A stretch of 64,000 bases of DNA from Pseudo-nitzschia pungens (lineage: Eukaryota > Bacillariophyta > Bacillariophyceae > Bacillariales > Bacillariaceae): the NCBI GenBank assembly GCA_037355855.1, contig CM074764.1:310001-374000 (forward strand). Reading direction: 5' to 3'. The notes under the pieces are model-generated. The model saw only the letters and a program-made list of their open reading frames with translations, searched no databases and had not been told where the DNA came from. Position numbers and translations under genes: made by a program. Within the stretch, counting starts at the first letter, position 1, and the number at the start of each line of letters is the position of its first letter. Below, piece by piece: positions 12,201 through 22,604 of the stretch.

Positions 12201-13059
12201 TTTCGATGATCCGCTCCAGGAAATTCCCTCCCTCCATCACCTCCATCACCAGATAGCAAAAGGCCTTTTCCTCGTAGACCTCGTAGAGCTGGACAATATT
12301 GGGACCGGCCCGGGCCATCTTGAGGTTGTCGATCTCGTCCTGGAGGGCGTCCCGGTCCCCCCACACCATGGTGGACCGATCGATCTGCTTGACGGCGTAC
12401 TCGGCGCCCGTCGGCCGGTGGGTACCGATAAAGACCACCGCAAAGGCGCCCAGTCCCAGCTTGCGGCCTCGCTGGTAAACGTCGTCGAATTTCTTCGACA
12501 CGACCGACTTGACGCGCGTGTCGGAGCTGGGGGGTTCCGAAAAATCCTCCTCGTAGTAATTGTTGTCGTCGTCGTCGCTGCTGCTGAGTCGTTGTTGTTG
12601 CTGTTGTTGTTGGATTTGTTGCTGTTGTCGCAGCCGTCGTTTCGCATTGGACACGGGGGACTGGGAAGTCGACGTCGTCGTCTCTTCCGACGAACCGTTG
12701 CCATTGCCGTTGTATCCCTTGGACGACTTGAGGGGCGCGCCCTCCTTTTTGGACGACGCCGACGACGACGAGGGCTTGGAGGAAGATTTTTTGCCGCTGC
12801 TCCCCACGCTGCGGCTCGACTTTGAGGTCTTTTCGATGTGCTGGGCCAGTTTCTTGGAGGATCGCCGTCTCTGTTGCTGTGATTGTGAATTGTTGTTGTT
12901 GTTGGAGGAGGAGGAAGATTCGGCGTAGTTGTAGCTGCCCGCGTCGCTTCCGGTCGTCACCGATGCGCGTTGTTTCTTTTTGTTCTTTTTCTTCCGGACA
13001 ATTGGTGACGCTTCGACGTCGGGGTCGCCATATCCGTATCCATTCGAGTCGCTGCTCAT
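9247..13059 (-). CDS. Triple-domain CaMK-like serine/threonine protein kinase
   Basis: Two exons (13059-11014 and 10785-9247) encode about 1193 residues with three complete kinase domains in a row after a Ser/Asn/Lys-rich N-terminus. Domain 1 has loop GLGAFAVVF, ATP lysine in YAVKQI, catalytic HRDIKPEN and DFS in place of DFG. Domain 2 is canonical: GEGGYAFVY, YAVKEV, HRDIKPEN, DFGFAK, VAPE. Domain 3 has GVGTFSVI, YAVKRI, IRDLKPEN (His of HRD replaced by Ile) and DFGHAK. Each has the LLGGY.PF element typical of CaMK-group kinases. Basic and coiled-coil linkers between domains could be calmodulin-binding or autoinhibitory; this is inference. One-base insertions near 12139, 11500 and 11364 interrupt the frame; correcting them gives a length divisible by three. 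The start at 13059 is chosen as the first ATG in frame. Confidence 0.9.
10786..11013 (-). other. Intron of the triple-kinase gene
   Basis: On the minus strand the donor GTGAGT at 11013 follows HRDIKPENLLMV and the acceptor TTTGCAG precedes GAGGCCGACGAC. The intron sits inside kinase domain 2, between the catalytic loop and DFG. It is 228 bases long and ends at a canonical AG. Confidence 0.85.
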
Positions 13060-15937
13060 GGTTGTTGATGATTGGGAATCAATCAATCTATGGAACAAGC
13101 AGGGTGTGTGATTTGCGGTATTGTTTTGTTTCGACTCGATTGCGGTATTTGTTTTCTTTGCCGTAGGTCTTCGTCCTCGTTGGGTATGATACGTTTCGGA
13201 TACGGTATGTTGCGATGGTACGTGTATTTTGTATTTTGTGCTTTTGTGAATTAACTGTTCTTGTGTCCTGAAGTACTTCGTATACCGTACCTTATTCCTT
13301 TGCGAGTATGATGTTGGTTGGTATGGTATTCGACAACAGTTCGCAATTATTCCATTTCTTATTATTTATTACGAAGTTTTATGTGTGTTTTGTGCATGAA
13401 TTATTGTCGTTCCTGTTGGCATTCTCCTCCTCTGGTACCAAGCAAGAAATACGTAGTACTACGTACTAAGTAAGGTTACGATAATCACTTGCTTGGTACC
13501 GGTAGTAACTTTCGTTCAGTCGTATTGGAAAACAATTCGCCCCTCAACCAAGATTCTTCGTTTCTCTGATCGTTGATCGTTAGCGGTAAACTTTAGTGTC
13601 TGGCATAGCGGATCCATAATTGCGTCGCCAGGTATCCCGGCAACAATAAGTGTTCGAAATACTCCGTGACTCTTCGCGACCGTTGGACGGTATTTACTAA
13701 AAATCTAAAAGCATCGGGCGCCCATCTAAAAACAATATTCGAGCTTTCCGAAAGCTCGGAATCGTTCTAGGTACCGTGAACCAATCCTTCCCAAACAAGA
13801 CGACCAAGGTAGAGATGAGATACCGGTACTGGTGGTACTGGTTCCTGATAGGTAAGTTACCGTTACGAAGAGACGAAGATTTCTACTACTAGCAAACCGA
13901 ACCACAATAGGAATGAGGAAGGGAGAACCGAATGAAGAAAACTGATGCGAGATCGAATCATCACTGGTCCGTGCACGATAGGTAGAGCACCGTATGTAGC
14001 TTCCAGTACGAGTACTCCTCGTACCCCCCGGATCCCTTGCGTACTACTACTACAACTCTGTATTCTCTGCGCAACCATCCAGAAGAGGTGGTGTTATCTA
14101 CTTTTGGTAGCGCATGCCCATCGCCCTTGTATTTTTTTTTTGCTATTGAATAGTGCCTTCATCTACTGTGTGTCGAACCGGAGACTTTCATTGGTTCATG
14201 ACTTCTGATGTGATTTTAGTTGGGGACTCTTACCGAACCACTGATGTCCTCTCTCAATCAAGAACAAGATACCATCAGGAATGAAGAATTACTACTAGTA
14301 GTAAGTTACGAGTAATCTTAACCTTACCAGTACTTGGTATTTTTTTGAGATTGATGCAGCTAAGTTACCGTAAGATCTTACGCATCGATCTCAAAAAGAA
14401 GAACAGAAGACAAGAACAACAACGAACAATCATGGTAATCGAGTTAATTCTTGTTGTTGCCGATGCATTTTGTTGCAGCACTCGAATGAAACACACCATG
14501 GCAACCGAGAGTAGTTGAAGTGGTCCTTAGTACGAAGGGGCACTTTTTATTGTTTCGGATACCCAGCTACTTTACTACTAGTACTAGTAGTAGTACTAGT
14601 ACTACTACTAGTACTGGTAGCCTAGTACTAGTAATCTTACCACCACCACCACCACAAAAACAGTACTCGTCCTCCTCTTTTCGGAGTTTTGGTACTACTA
14701 GTAGTAGGTATTCTGGGTTTGGATCTTTTTCCTCCTGTTGCTTTGTGCTCCCCTGCCAATACTATATTTAAAAACCATGCTGCCTCCTCCTGCTGGTGGT
14801 GGATGCTGCCTTTGATCACAGTCTGGAATTGCTTCCACCACCACCAGCAGTTCTTTGCATGAATGTGGTGCTGCTTGTCAGATAGTAGTAGGACCACTTC
14901 CATCAGATGATAATTCCACCAGTAGTAGTAGTAGTACAGCAGCAGCAGCAGCAGGTACCATCCTCAAATAGAAGTAATGATGTGAATAATGTGTGATTCA
15001 CAACACCAGCAGTCCTATTTCCTATTGCTGGTATGTGTATTCATTCCTCCTCCTCCTTGTCTTATTGCCAGACATTCATTTCAATACAATCTCCAAGAAA
15101 TATCAATTGGTGCTGGTGCTGCTCTCTTTGGAGAAATCAAAACATGCAAAATAACTCCAGCATGGTTGTGTAGTACTAGTAGCAGGCACTAGTACTAGTA
15201 CTAGTACTATCATGGTGGATTGATATTGTTGGACATGGCAAAATCAAGAAGAAATACAATCCATCATTCCATCAAGCATTCAGGAGAAAGCGAGATCCGG
15301 TATCCACTGCTTTTGAACAACACGCTGCTGCTAAAACTTGCAGCATGATGTAATCTTACTAGTACTACCATTACTACGGAATGTCCAGAAATTCCCAATG
15401 CAGCAGATTTGTCACGCTACAGTTTGCCGGGAGAGAACCGATGAGTTGTTGTCATCCATTGAGAGAATTATTTACAATCCTATTCCCACTTCGTATAATA
15501 GTACTACTAGTAGTACCAGCACCATGCTGATTCGTTTCTATCTCTAGTAGTATTGATCCTCTCTCGGAGGGGCAGCAGCAGCAGCAGCAGCAGCAGCATT
15601 GTCTTGGTCGTGGCATAATCATCATCAAGAACTTTTCTGGTGTACTAAACAACATACTTCTAAGTAGTACTACTACGAGGTGTTGCAGACTACTACTACT
15701 ACTACTAGTAGTAGTAGCGTCACTCGAAGCATGGAACTTCGTTGACCTTCCGTCATGGAAGTAGTATTTACTTTATTCCGTTAACATGCATTCTTTTTAT
15801 TTTCTTTTCCTTTTTGTCCTTATCCATTATACACGAATAATAAATACAAACATCATAATATTGTAAATCGACATCAATCACACCAACACCCTCGGATGAA
15901 CCTCACTCAATCCATCCTGCCGAGCGTGTGCTGGAGT
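13060..15937. other. Long repeat-rich intergenic region
   Basis: No gene is supportable over almost 2.9 kb. It contains a 67-bp hairpin (13434-13500), dense palindromic TACTAGTAGTA tracts (for example about 14570-14635, 15180-15210, 15690-15720), GCAGCA trinucleotide runs (about 14935-14955 and 15570-15600) and CACCAC runs near 14640. Reading frames in it are low-complexity products of these repeats. Confidence 0.6.
13434..13500. repeat. 67-bp hairpin with 13-bp perfect arms
   Basis: GGTACCAAGCAAG at 13434-13446 is the exact reverse complement of CTTGCTTGGTACC at 13488-13500. The 41-base interior contains the palindromic ACGTAGTACTACGT. It may be a short MITE or a structured regulatory sequence; no other copy is seen in the window. 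Confidence 0.6.
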
Positions 15938-16486
15938 TCACGACGACGCGCCATGGGTATTGGTGGTGGCGCTCTCCTCCTGCAAGAGGTAGCCATTTCC
16001 ATCGTTGTCTTCGTTGTCGTTGTCGTCGTCTCCGTTCCCGGCCGGGGGTGTCACCAGAATCAAACTCAGCGCGTAGGCGACCGCGGCGCACACGGCCCAC
16101 CCGGCAATGGCCACAAACAAAGATCTCGTGCGAATCGCCACGACTACCGCTGCCAGAAGCGCAAAGACGCCGGGGCCAATCCCGGCCACCGGATGATGCC
16201 CCAGGCGCAAGTGGTAAAAGATCCCGCCCGTGTGAAAGGCGGCGATGTACGCCTGGGCGGCCAGGATCACGGCGCCGTGTTCGGAAAAGTTGGCCACCGC
16301 GGCCGTCCACAACAGGAGACCCGCCAGCGGCCAGAACCAATTGGGCATGGCCCCGTTGTCCCGAAATGCCTCGCGGAGGCATCCGGTGATGGGCTCCGTC
16401 ACTCCCAGGACTCCGTGGATGGCAAAAGCTATGGACTGGCAGACGCGGAGGGCCCAATCGAGGGTATCGATGGTCGACGACGGCAT
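15938..16486 (-). CDS. Small multi-pass membrane protein (function unknown)
   Basis: An intact 182-residue frame starts at the ATG at 16486. Four or five hydrophobic helices lie at about residues 10-32, 47-65, 70-92, 98-116 and 118-140, followed by an acidic Asn/Asp-rich soluble tail. His/Glu residues sit at helix ends (NFSEHG, FHTGGIFYHLRLGHH). The layout recalls small DoxX-like membrane proteins, but I do not recognise a decisive motif. Codon choice is GC-ending and typical of the other genes here, which supports real coding. It stands alone, about 2.9 kb from the kinase gene. Confidence 0.7.
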   Translation of the reverse strand: MPSSTIDTLDWALRVCQSIAFAIHGVLGVTEPITGCLREAFRDNGAMPNWFWPLAGLLLWTAAVANFSEHGAVILAAQAYIAAFHTGGIFYHLRLGHHPVAGIGPGVFALLAAVVVAIRTRSLFVAIAGWAVCAAVAYALSLILVTPPAGNGDDDNDNEDNDGNGYLLQEESATTNTHGASS

Positions 16487-16890
16487 GGTAATGTGCTGGT
16501 GGAGTTAATGAATCAGTAGATTAGTGGATGGGTGGTTGAGTTCATTTTAGTTGACTCTGCTGCTGTGAAAGAAATGCAACAAATGATGTGAAAGAAAGAC
16601 GAAAAAAGAAGATGCTTGTTTTTGTTCGAAATGATTTTGATTTGATGATTAAGACTTATGATTGATTCTCAACACGAGAAAAGAGACGAGATCTCGATGG
16701 GTGTCACTTTTTTAAGTCGTGTTTGAATCAACAGCTAGTAGGGATTCAATGAAACGATGATCAAAAAGAATACGGTAATTTACTCTATTCTCAGGGGTAA
16801 GGATAAGATTACCGGTACTAACCACATTTCGTAGTAATACGAAGTACCGTACCGGTATTGTAGTCAGTTGCGCGTCACCTCGTTTGTGTC

Positions 16891-16922
<32 letters not shown>

Positions 16923-16932
16923 CGAGTACCAG

Positions 16933-17027
16933 TACTACGGAATTCCTATCAGCTGTCCCCCGGTTCTACATCCCCAACAACTTGTTTCCAAGGAAGCCGG
17001 GGGACAGCTGATAGGAATTTTGTAGTA
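16933..17027. repeat. MITE-like palindromic element, copy 2
   Basis: This 95-bp copy begins TACTACGGAATTCCTATCAG and ends with the matching arm CTGATAGGAATTTTGTAGTA. The arms extend through CTGTCCCCCGG and CCGGGGGACAG. It is one of the two best-preserved copies, with arms of about 38 bases differing at few positions, which suggests recent activity or conversion. Confidence 0.85.
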
Positions 17028-17997
17028 GTAAGGTTACTAGTAGTACTTGCAAGAAGAAAAGGAAAATGCTGGCTTGCACTGCTGGCGGCAAGAACAGATA
17101 TAGTAGTATGGTCATACTAGTAGTAGTACTACTACTAGTAGTAACTTACTATTCCAGGAGTACCATATGGAGAAGAAGGAGGACGAGCAGCAGCACAACA
17201 ACAAGATGAAAGAGGAGGAAGAATTAGCGAATCTGCTCTCGTCGTCATCCATTTCCAAAGCAGGTTGATTATTTAATTAGTACTAGTAGTAGCATCATGA
17301 TAAAAAGCTGCAAGTTGGAAACTTTCTTCGTGAGAACGTTGAACGGTACGGTACGCGTTTTGATGATGACCGGTAATACTTCTACTTTCACTACGAAGTA
17401 CAGTCACAAAAAGACATGCCCACTGGGATTTCCCTGTGCATCCTCCGAGTCACACACAGAATGTTATTTTTGTCACGTTCCTGCAAAGTGTGATGCGCGA
17501 AGAAGAATTACGTAGTCATTAAACCGTACCGTAAGATTACCGTGTTATGCATAATCGATTAGGGTATTCGACGCCTTTCCTTCCAACTTTGTTGCCAGTT
17601 CTTTAGAAACGCTACAAATACGGGCATTTGTAGACATGCAAGCCTCGTAAACACTTAGGCAATTCAATGGCAAAGTCTTCAGTTAAACGGAGCTCGGGTC
17701 TCAGAGAAGAGCAACGTGAGGCGAAAAATACGAGTGAAAAAAAGGTGCGATACAACATACCGGTACCCGTCGAAAACTATAATGAATCACGTTTACCATA
17801 ATGAATCACGTCGAGTGACAGCATCTTTGCTTTTTGCAATATCTCCTTGCATACACCACCTCTGTTCAAAGTAAAGACATCGTCTGTTAGCTAACACTCT
17901 ACTCTACAATGCTCTATATTTACTTTTAAACAACTTTGCTTATTCTTCCCTTAGTAAGCTCTCGAATACAGAAATTGGGCCGAAAATTATGTGTTTT

Positions 17998-18134
17998 CGA
18001 GTGACAGCATCGAGACGGCATAGTTTTTCGGCTTGCGCGCATAGCAAAAAACAGAACTCATTTTCGGTTCGAGAATTCTTTTTTTTGGTTTCGTTTCGAA
18101 TTCCTTTTTTTTTCGTTCAACATGCTGTCACTCG
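17998..18134. repeat. 137-bp element with 13-bp terminal inverted repeats
   Basis: CGAGTGACAGCAT at 17998-18010 is the exact reverse complement of ATGCTGTCACTCG at 18122-18134. A third, direct copy of the same 13-mer lies at 17812-17824, so either a nested or a larger element (17812-18134) is also possible. The interior is T-rich and has no reading frame. Confidence 0.6.
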
Positions 18135-18685
18135 ATTGTATGGTCGCGTGTAGAAAATGTACCAGTGTCTACATTAACCATGATGGATCAATTTTTGGCA
18201 ATTTTTCGAAAAAACCACTAACTACAGGGGGCCAAAGCTATGGATGTAAGTCACTGATTTCAACAGGAGTTGTTGCAAACAGTCGGTTTATAGTGTTTAT
18301 GAATAGGTTGTAACTTTCGTTGAGGAGGTTTCCGTTACTGGGAGGAGGTATTTGGTCAGATAGTGAGGCAACAATCTGTCACTCCGACGTGATTCATTTT
18401 AGTTTTTCACGGGTACGGTAAACCTTAAGGTTATTTTTTGTAACTACCGTACTGTGCATTCTTCACATGTACGGTACCGTACGTACCTGTTTTCGTATGT
18501 ATTTTGAATACGAAGTACAAAGTACGAAATAATAAGATTAAGTAAGGTTTATGTACGAAAAATTACGATGTAACTTTACTCGCGTTCGTCCGTAGTTTTC
18601 TCGGTCCGATGCCAATCATAATTGAAACACACTAAAGCAACAGCAAAAAGAAGATTGCTATTATCAGATCAGATCCTTCTCGTCG

Positions 18686-20799
18686 ATGTTGCGAAAGTAT
18701 TTGTTTGCAATCTGCTGTCTTCTGGCTGGATCCCTTCCAGGATGCACCGGTCAGCCAGGACAGGAGCAAATGACGCAGCAGCAAATGCGCAAAGAAATTG
18801 TGAGAGAATTCCGGCAAAACCCTCGCAATTCTATCGCTCGATACAAAATGGCATGGTTCACCATTAACACCAAGGGTGTCGAAGCGCTAATAAAACCGGG
18901 AATCACCGCGGTCGACCTTCTGCTCTCCTGCCTCAACCCCGAGGCAGTGGACACATCGCTGGCACAGGCGAATCCCATTTTTGCCTTTTTGGCGTCGGGG
19001 TTGCTGGGACGGTTTTACAACGAAAAGAAAGACATGGAAAAGTCGGCCATGCTCTTCCAGGTAGCCTTTGACATTTCCAAGCAGATGTCGCACAGCAAGG
19101 AGGTCGGCGAGATTTGCACCCACCTGCAGCTCGCCACCCACCTGGAAGTATTCCCCAAGTCAAACGAACACGTCGACCGGTCCCTAGCTAAGATGGAAGA
19201 GTACGCAACCAGCCTGCTCGATCTATACCATCGGAACCACCCGGAAGCCAAGCTCAACTTGCAGTTTATGGCCGATCAGATGCCCGGGTTTGCCAAAGAT
19301 CCCTATGTGCACTGTCTGTTGTCGTTGTTTAGTCTGAGTTTTCATTACCGCGCCGATGTGGCCCGGATCACCAACCTCTTCTACCAGTTGGCGGTCACGA
19401 TCTTTCCCAACCTGCTGCGCACCGCCAAGCACGTCGAAAAGTTCGAGGAGGAACAAAAGAGGTTGCGTGAACAGAACGGCATCGATGACGAGAGCGGCGG
19501 AATCATTCAAACCTGCGTCAATCGCAAGATCAAGCTGGGCGTTGTCGGCTCCGTCTTTAGTGAGGGACACTCGGTCTCGGATGATTTTGGCGGGGTCCTC
19601 CAGCGCTTGGATCGGAACGTCTTCGATGTGACGTACATCTACGTGCACGAAAAATCGACTCCGATGGATCAAGCAAAGTTCCTGACCACCAACCCCCAGG
19701 ACAGGCTGTTCCACTACAGTCACCACCCCCAGGAGATAAACGGGGATTGGATTCCCCGCATCGCAAACGAAATCGAGAATTTCGAGTTCGACATGATTCT
19801 GTACCCGGACATGACCATGAGCACGTACAGCTAGGCGCTTGGCCACGGGACGGTTGGCCCCCGTCCAACTGAACTCCCACGGTCATCCCATCACCTCGGG
19901 GATTCCCCGGCACACCGTCCAGCACTTTGTGAGCTGGGCCGAGGCAGAATTGCCGCTGGAGCAGAGCCAGACCCACTACACGGAAGGACTTGAATTAATC
20001 CCCAAAGGGAAGATCCACCAGTACTATTCCCCGCGGCTCGATCGACGGCCCAACGGAGAAGTCTACAGCAAGCGCGTCGCCATGCGAATGGATCACCTCG
20101 GGAGAGACGCATTTCCCGAACTCCCGGAGGCGATTCGCAACACGAGTCTCGAAGACGAGGACATCCACATCTACGTGTGCATGCAAAAGCCCTTCAAGCT
20201 CTTTCCGGAATTCGACGAGCTCCTCTGTGGGGTCCTCGAAAAGGACCCCCTCGGGCACGCCATCCTGCACAAGGAGGACGGTTCCGGCCACACCGAGCGG
20301 TTCAATCAGCGCATGATTGCGGCCGGGTGCGATATGAGCCGGGTGCACTTTATCTCGACCCAGCCGCACCACCTGCTGATGGCCCTGTACCGAACCGCCA
20401 ACGTGATCCTGGATTCGTACCCCGCCGGCGGCTGCACGACGTCCCGGGAGGCCCTGGAGTTGGGAAAGGCCATCGTGACGTGGCCGGCCCGCCTGCTGGG
20501 AGGCCGCTGGACGCTCGGCCTGTACAACGCCATCTGGCTCGACGAGGAGAGCAAGGGGCACCTGATTGCCGATTCGAAGGAGGAGTATATTGCCAAGGGC
20601 GGTGGAGCTCGGGACCAACCACTCGCTGCGAAAATCCGTCGAGAGCAAGATCCTCGAGGTCATTCCAAATCTTTTTGGTCGATGGGAAGCCGTGGAGGAG
20701 TGGCAAAAAATATTGATGCGGGTGAGCCCTGTCAAGCAGTGCTCTCCCGAGGAAAACGGTGACGTCGAATCAACCCCAGAGGGGAACGACGAACTCTAA
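18686..20799 (+). CDS. SPINDLY/OGT-like O-glycosyltransferase (GT41-type) with N-terminal signal sequence
   Basis: After frame correction the protein has about 703 residues. Residues 1-22 (MLRKYLFAICCLLAG then SLPGC) form a likely signal peptide. An alpha-helical TPR-like half follows, then a C-terminal catalytic half with GRLAPVQ, PITSGIP, a plausible nucleotide-binding HFISTQPHHLLMALYRTANV and DSYPAGGCTTSREALELGK, matching the GT41 pattern seen in OGT and SPINDLY (RLAPVQ, DT.P.NG.TT..DAL). Family role: transfer of GlcNAc or fucose to Ser/Thr. Two one-base insertions (near 19830 and in the GGG at 20597-20599) break the frame; removing both restores conserved sequence on either side. An entry into the secretory pathway would be unusual for this family. 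Convergent with the gene ending at 21051. Confidence 0.82.
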
Positions 20800-21050
20800 T
20801 GATTGCTACGAGAAGTTATTCCGGATTTTGTGATTCCCTCGGATCGCCCGGTGGACAACTACAGCGACTCATTCAACAAGCATTGCACATACTATCATTT
20901 ATCATGTCGTGCGATTGTTCGAGAGATGAATTTCAAATGCAACCAGTGCTGGCCAAACATAAGCCATCTTCCTAACATACTAAGTAGTCTACTTTATCTT
21001 CTCTTCGTTCATGAGCTATAGTTCGATTTCTAGTTACGTATAGTAATTGG

Positions 21051-22604
21051 CTATTGTTCCAGCAACCGAAGGAATCGATCGTAGTTGTCTAACAAATCTT
21101 TCCGCACCGGCTCGGTGCGCTTCATGAGTTCCATCTGTTTTCGCTTATACTCGTTTCGGCCGTGCTGAGTCTCGATGGGAATCGGCTCGACTCCGTAGTC
21201 GGACTTGGCATCGTACGGACTCGCTGCCACGTCCAGGGACCGTGCCTGGATGGTAATCTCCAAGACCCGACGAAAGAGTTCCGCATCGCAAAACGGGCCC
21301 AGTTTGAGCGCAATCTTGAGCAGGTCCATAGTCGTGTGGACGCAGGCTGGTTGTTCCGAGCGCAACAACAGTGCCGGTCGGTCTTTGGGGGCTGGCAGCA
21401 GGGACGGCAACAGCGATGACGATGACGACGATGACGACGTATGTTGCTCCATTGCTCGTTGGTCGGCATTTCGATAGGGAAGGGCTTCCTTCGCAAAAAA
21501 CTTCCATGCGTCCACATGGGTACAAACGATCGTGTTGGACTCGACGGTTTCGTTCAGGGTGCGCCTGTCGATTCTCAGTTTCAAATGGGATTGGTATTTC
21601 GCACTGGGTGGTGGCGGAGATTCCTTTCCATCATCCTTTTCATCGTCTGCTGCGCTCGGTTGATACTGCATTGCCCATTCGTGGAGACCATAGCAATGCA
21701 AGACAGGAGGTGCTTCCATCGTTCGTTTCAGGAGTGATCTATACCAGAGAAATGCGCCGAGAGGGCCATCCTCAAATGTTTGGATCTCACGGCTTTCGTT
21801 CTGCTTGCGGGGAAAAGTTTTGTTTCCGTAGACGAATCGAAACGGGGAATAGACAACTCCATCTATACAGTCGCTACTTCGTTCACCCACGTCGTTTTCC
21901 TCCCATAAGTATGCCCCCTTGGTTTGCAAGCTGGTAGAAAAATTGTCCTCGGTTGCCCCTTCCAGAAGAACGTCTCCCTGGCCGACATCGTTGTCGCCCA
22001 TTAACCCGGGAGACCATTTCATCAGCCGGCGCACACCCTTGGTGCCTTTCAATCCATAGTACTCGATTAGAAAGTTATACACCGGATTCTTGGGATCGAG
22101 TGCGGTGATCTTCCAGTCCGCGGAGGAAGATTCGTCCTCCAATTCCGGCTCGTCGACACTGCAGATTTTGCCCTCGGATTCGTTTCGCTGCTGCTGCTGT
22201 CTCCGTTGTCGTTCTCTCAGCCGTTGTTGTCGTTGAATCCCCGAGTTCAAAGGATGGTCCAAGGGTGTCAATCCCGGTTGAAGGATTTCTCGTATCTTCC
22301 GGGCATGTTCTCGTGCGGTGGTTCGCCACACACGTCCCGGAATCCGACGGATCGTTCGTTTTGGCCAATCATTGGGATCGGTACCCACAGTAACAGATCG
22401 TGGATGCTCACCGGAATGGGGTTCGGCCGCGGTCAAGGAAAGCTCTCGGAAAATGTCGACAGGCAAACAATCTGTTTCTTGGCGGCGAACAACGAAATAG
22501 TTTCGTGCCGCCAACCAGCATGGCGGTTCGATCGCCACACGGTTTGCCTTGCTCGAGACAAAAACAATCTTGCGCTCGAGACAAAGAAATCTTATGATAC
22601 TCAT
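21051..22604 (-). CDS. Putative 3-methyladenine DNA glycosylase family protein (annotation-based)
   Basis: The intact frame gives 517 residues from the ATG at 22604. Conserved-looking blocks include NPVYNFLIEYYGLKGTKGVR, RLMKWSPGL, LHCYGLHEWAMQYQ, the THVDAWKFF block, EQPACVHTTMDLLKIALKL and ASPYDAKSDYGVEPIPIET. From memory these match a bacterial and plant family commonly labelled 3-methyladenine DNA glycosylase (HPVxDFLFTYY, LHCFGLHEWAMVY, GCLHANMDLYKW). The label is historical; I see neither an HhH-GPD motif nor an MPG-type fold signature, so the activity is uncertain. A Gln/Arg-rich insert near residues 125-145 and a poly-Ser run near residue 395 are diatom-type expansions. No intron or frame break is seen. 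Confidence 0.68.
   Translation of the reverse strand: MSIIRFLCLERKIVFVSSKANRVAIEPPCWLAARNYFVVRRQETDCLPVDIFRELSLTAAEPHSGEHPRSVTVGTDPNDWPKRTIRRIPGRVWRTTAREHARKIREILQPGLTPLDHPLNSGIQRQQRLRERQRRQQQQRNESEGKICSVDEPELEDESSSADWKITALDPKNPVYNFLIEYYGLKGTKGVRRLMKWSPGLMGDNDVGQGDVLLEGATEDNFSTSLQTKGAYLWEENDVGERSSDCIDGVVYSPFRFVYGNKTFPRKQNESREIQTFEDGPLGAFLWYRSLLKRTMEAPPVLHCYGLHEWAMQYQPSAADDEKDDGKESPPPPSAKYQSHLKLRIDRRTLNETVESNTIVCTHVDAWKFFAKEALPYRNADQRAMEQHTSSSSSSSSLLPSLLPAPKDRPALLLRSEQPACVHTTMDLLKIALKLGPFCDAELFRRVLEITIQARSLDVAASPYDAKSDYGVEPIPIETQHGRNEYKRKQMELMKRTEPVRKDLLDNYDRFLRLLEQ

Larger units (their letters stand above)
16487..18685. other. Repeat-rich intergenic region
   Basis: No gene is supportable. 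It contains a CAA trinucleotide run (about 16888-16923), one palindromic MITE-like copy (16933-17027), TACTAGTAGTA palindromic tracts near 17115-17150, and a 137-bp inverted-repeat element (17998-18134). The last part should carry the promoter of the glycosyltransferase gene. Confidence 0.6.

Noticed and set aside
16884..17120. ORF starting with a poly-Gln run
   Set aside because: It arises from a CAA microsatellite and runs through a MITE-like palindrome; no further coding signal.
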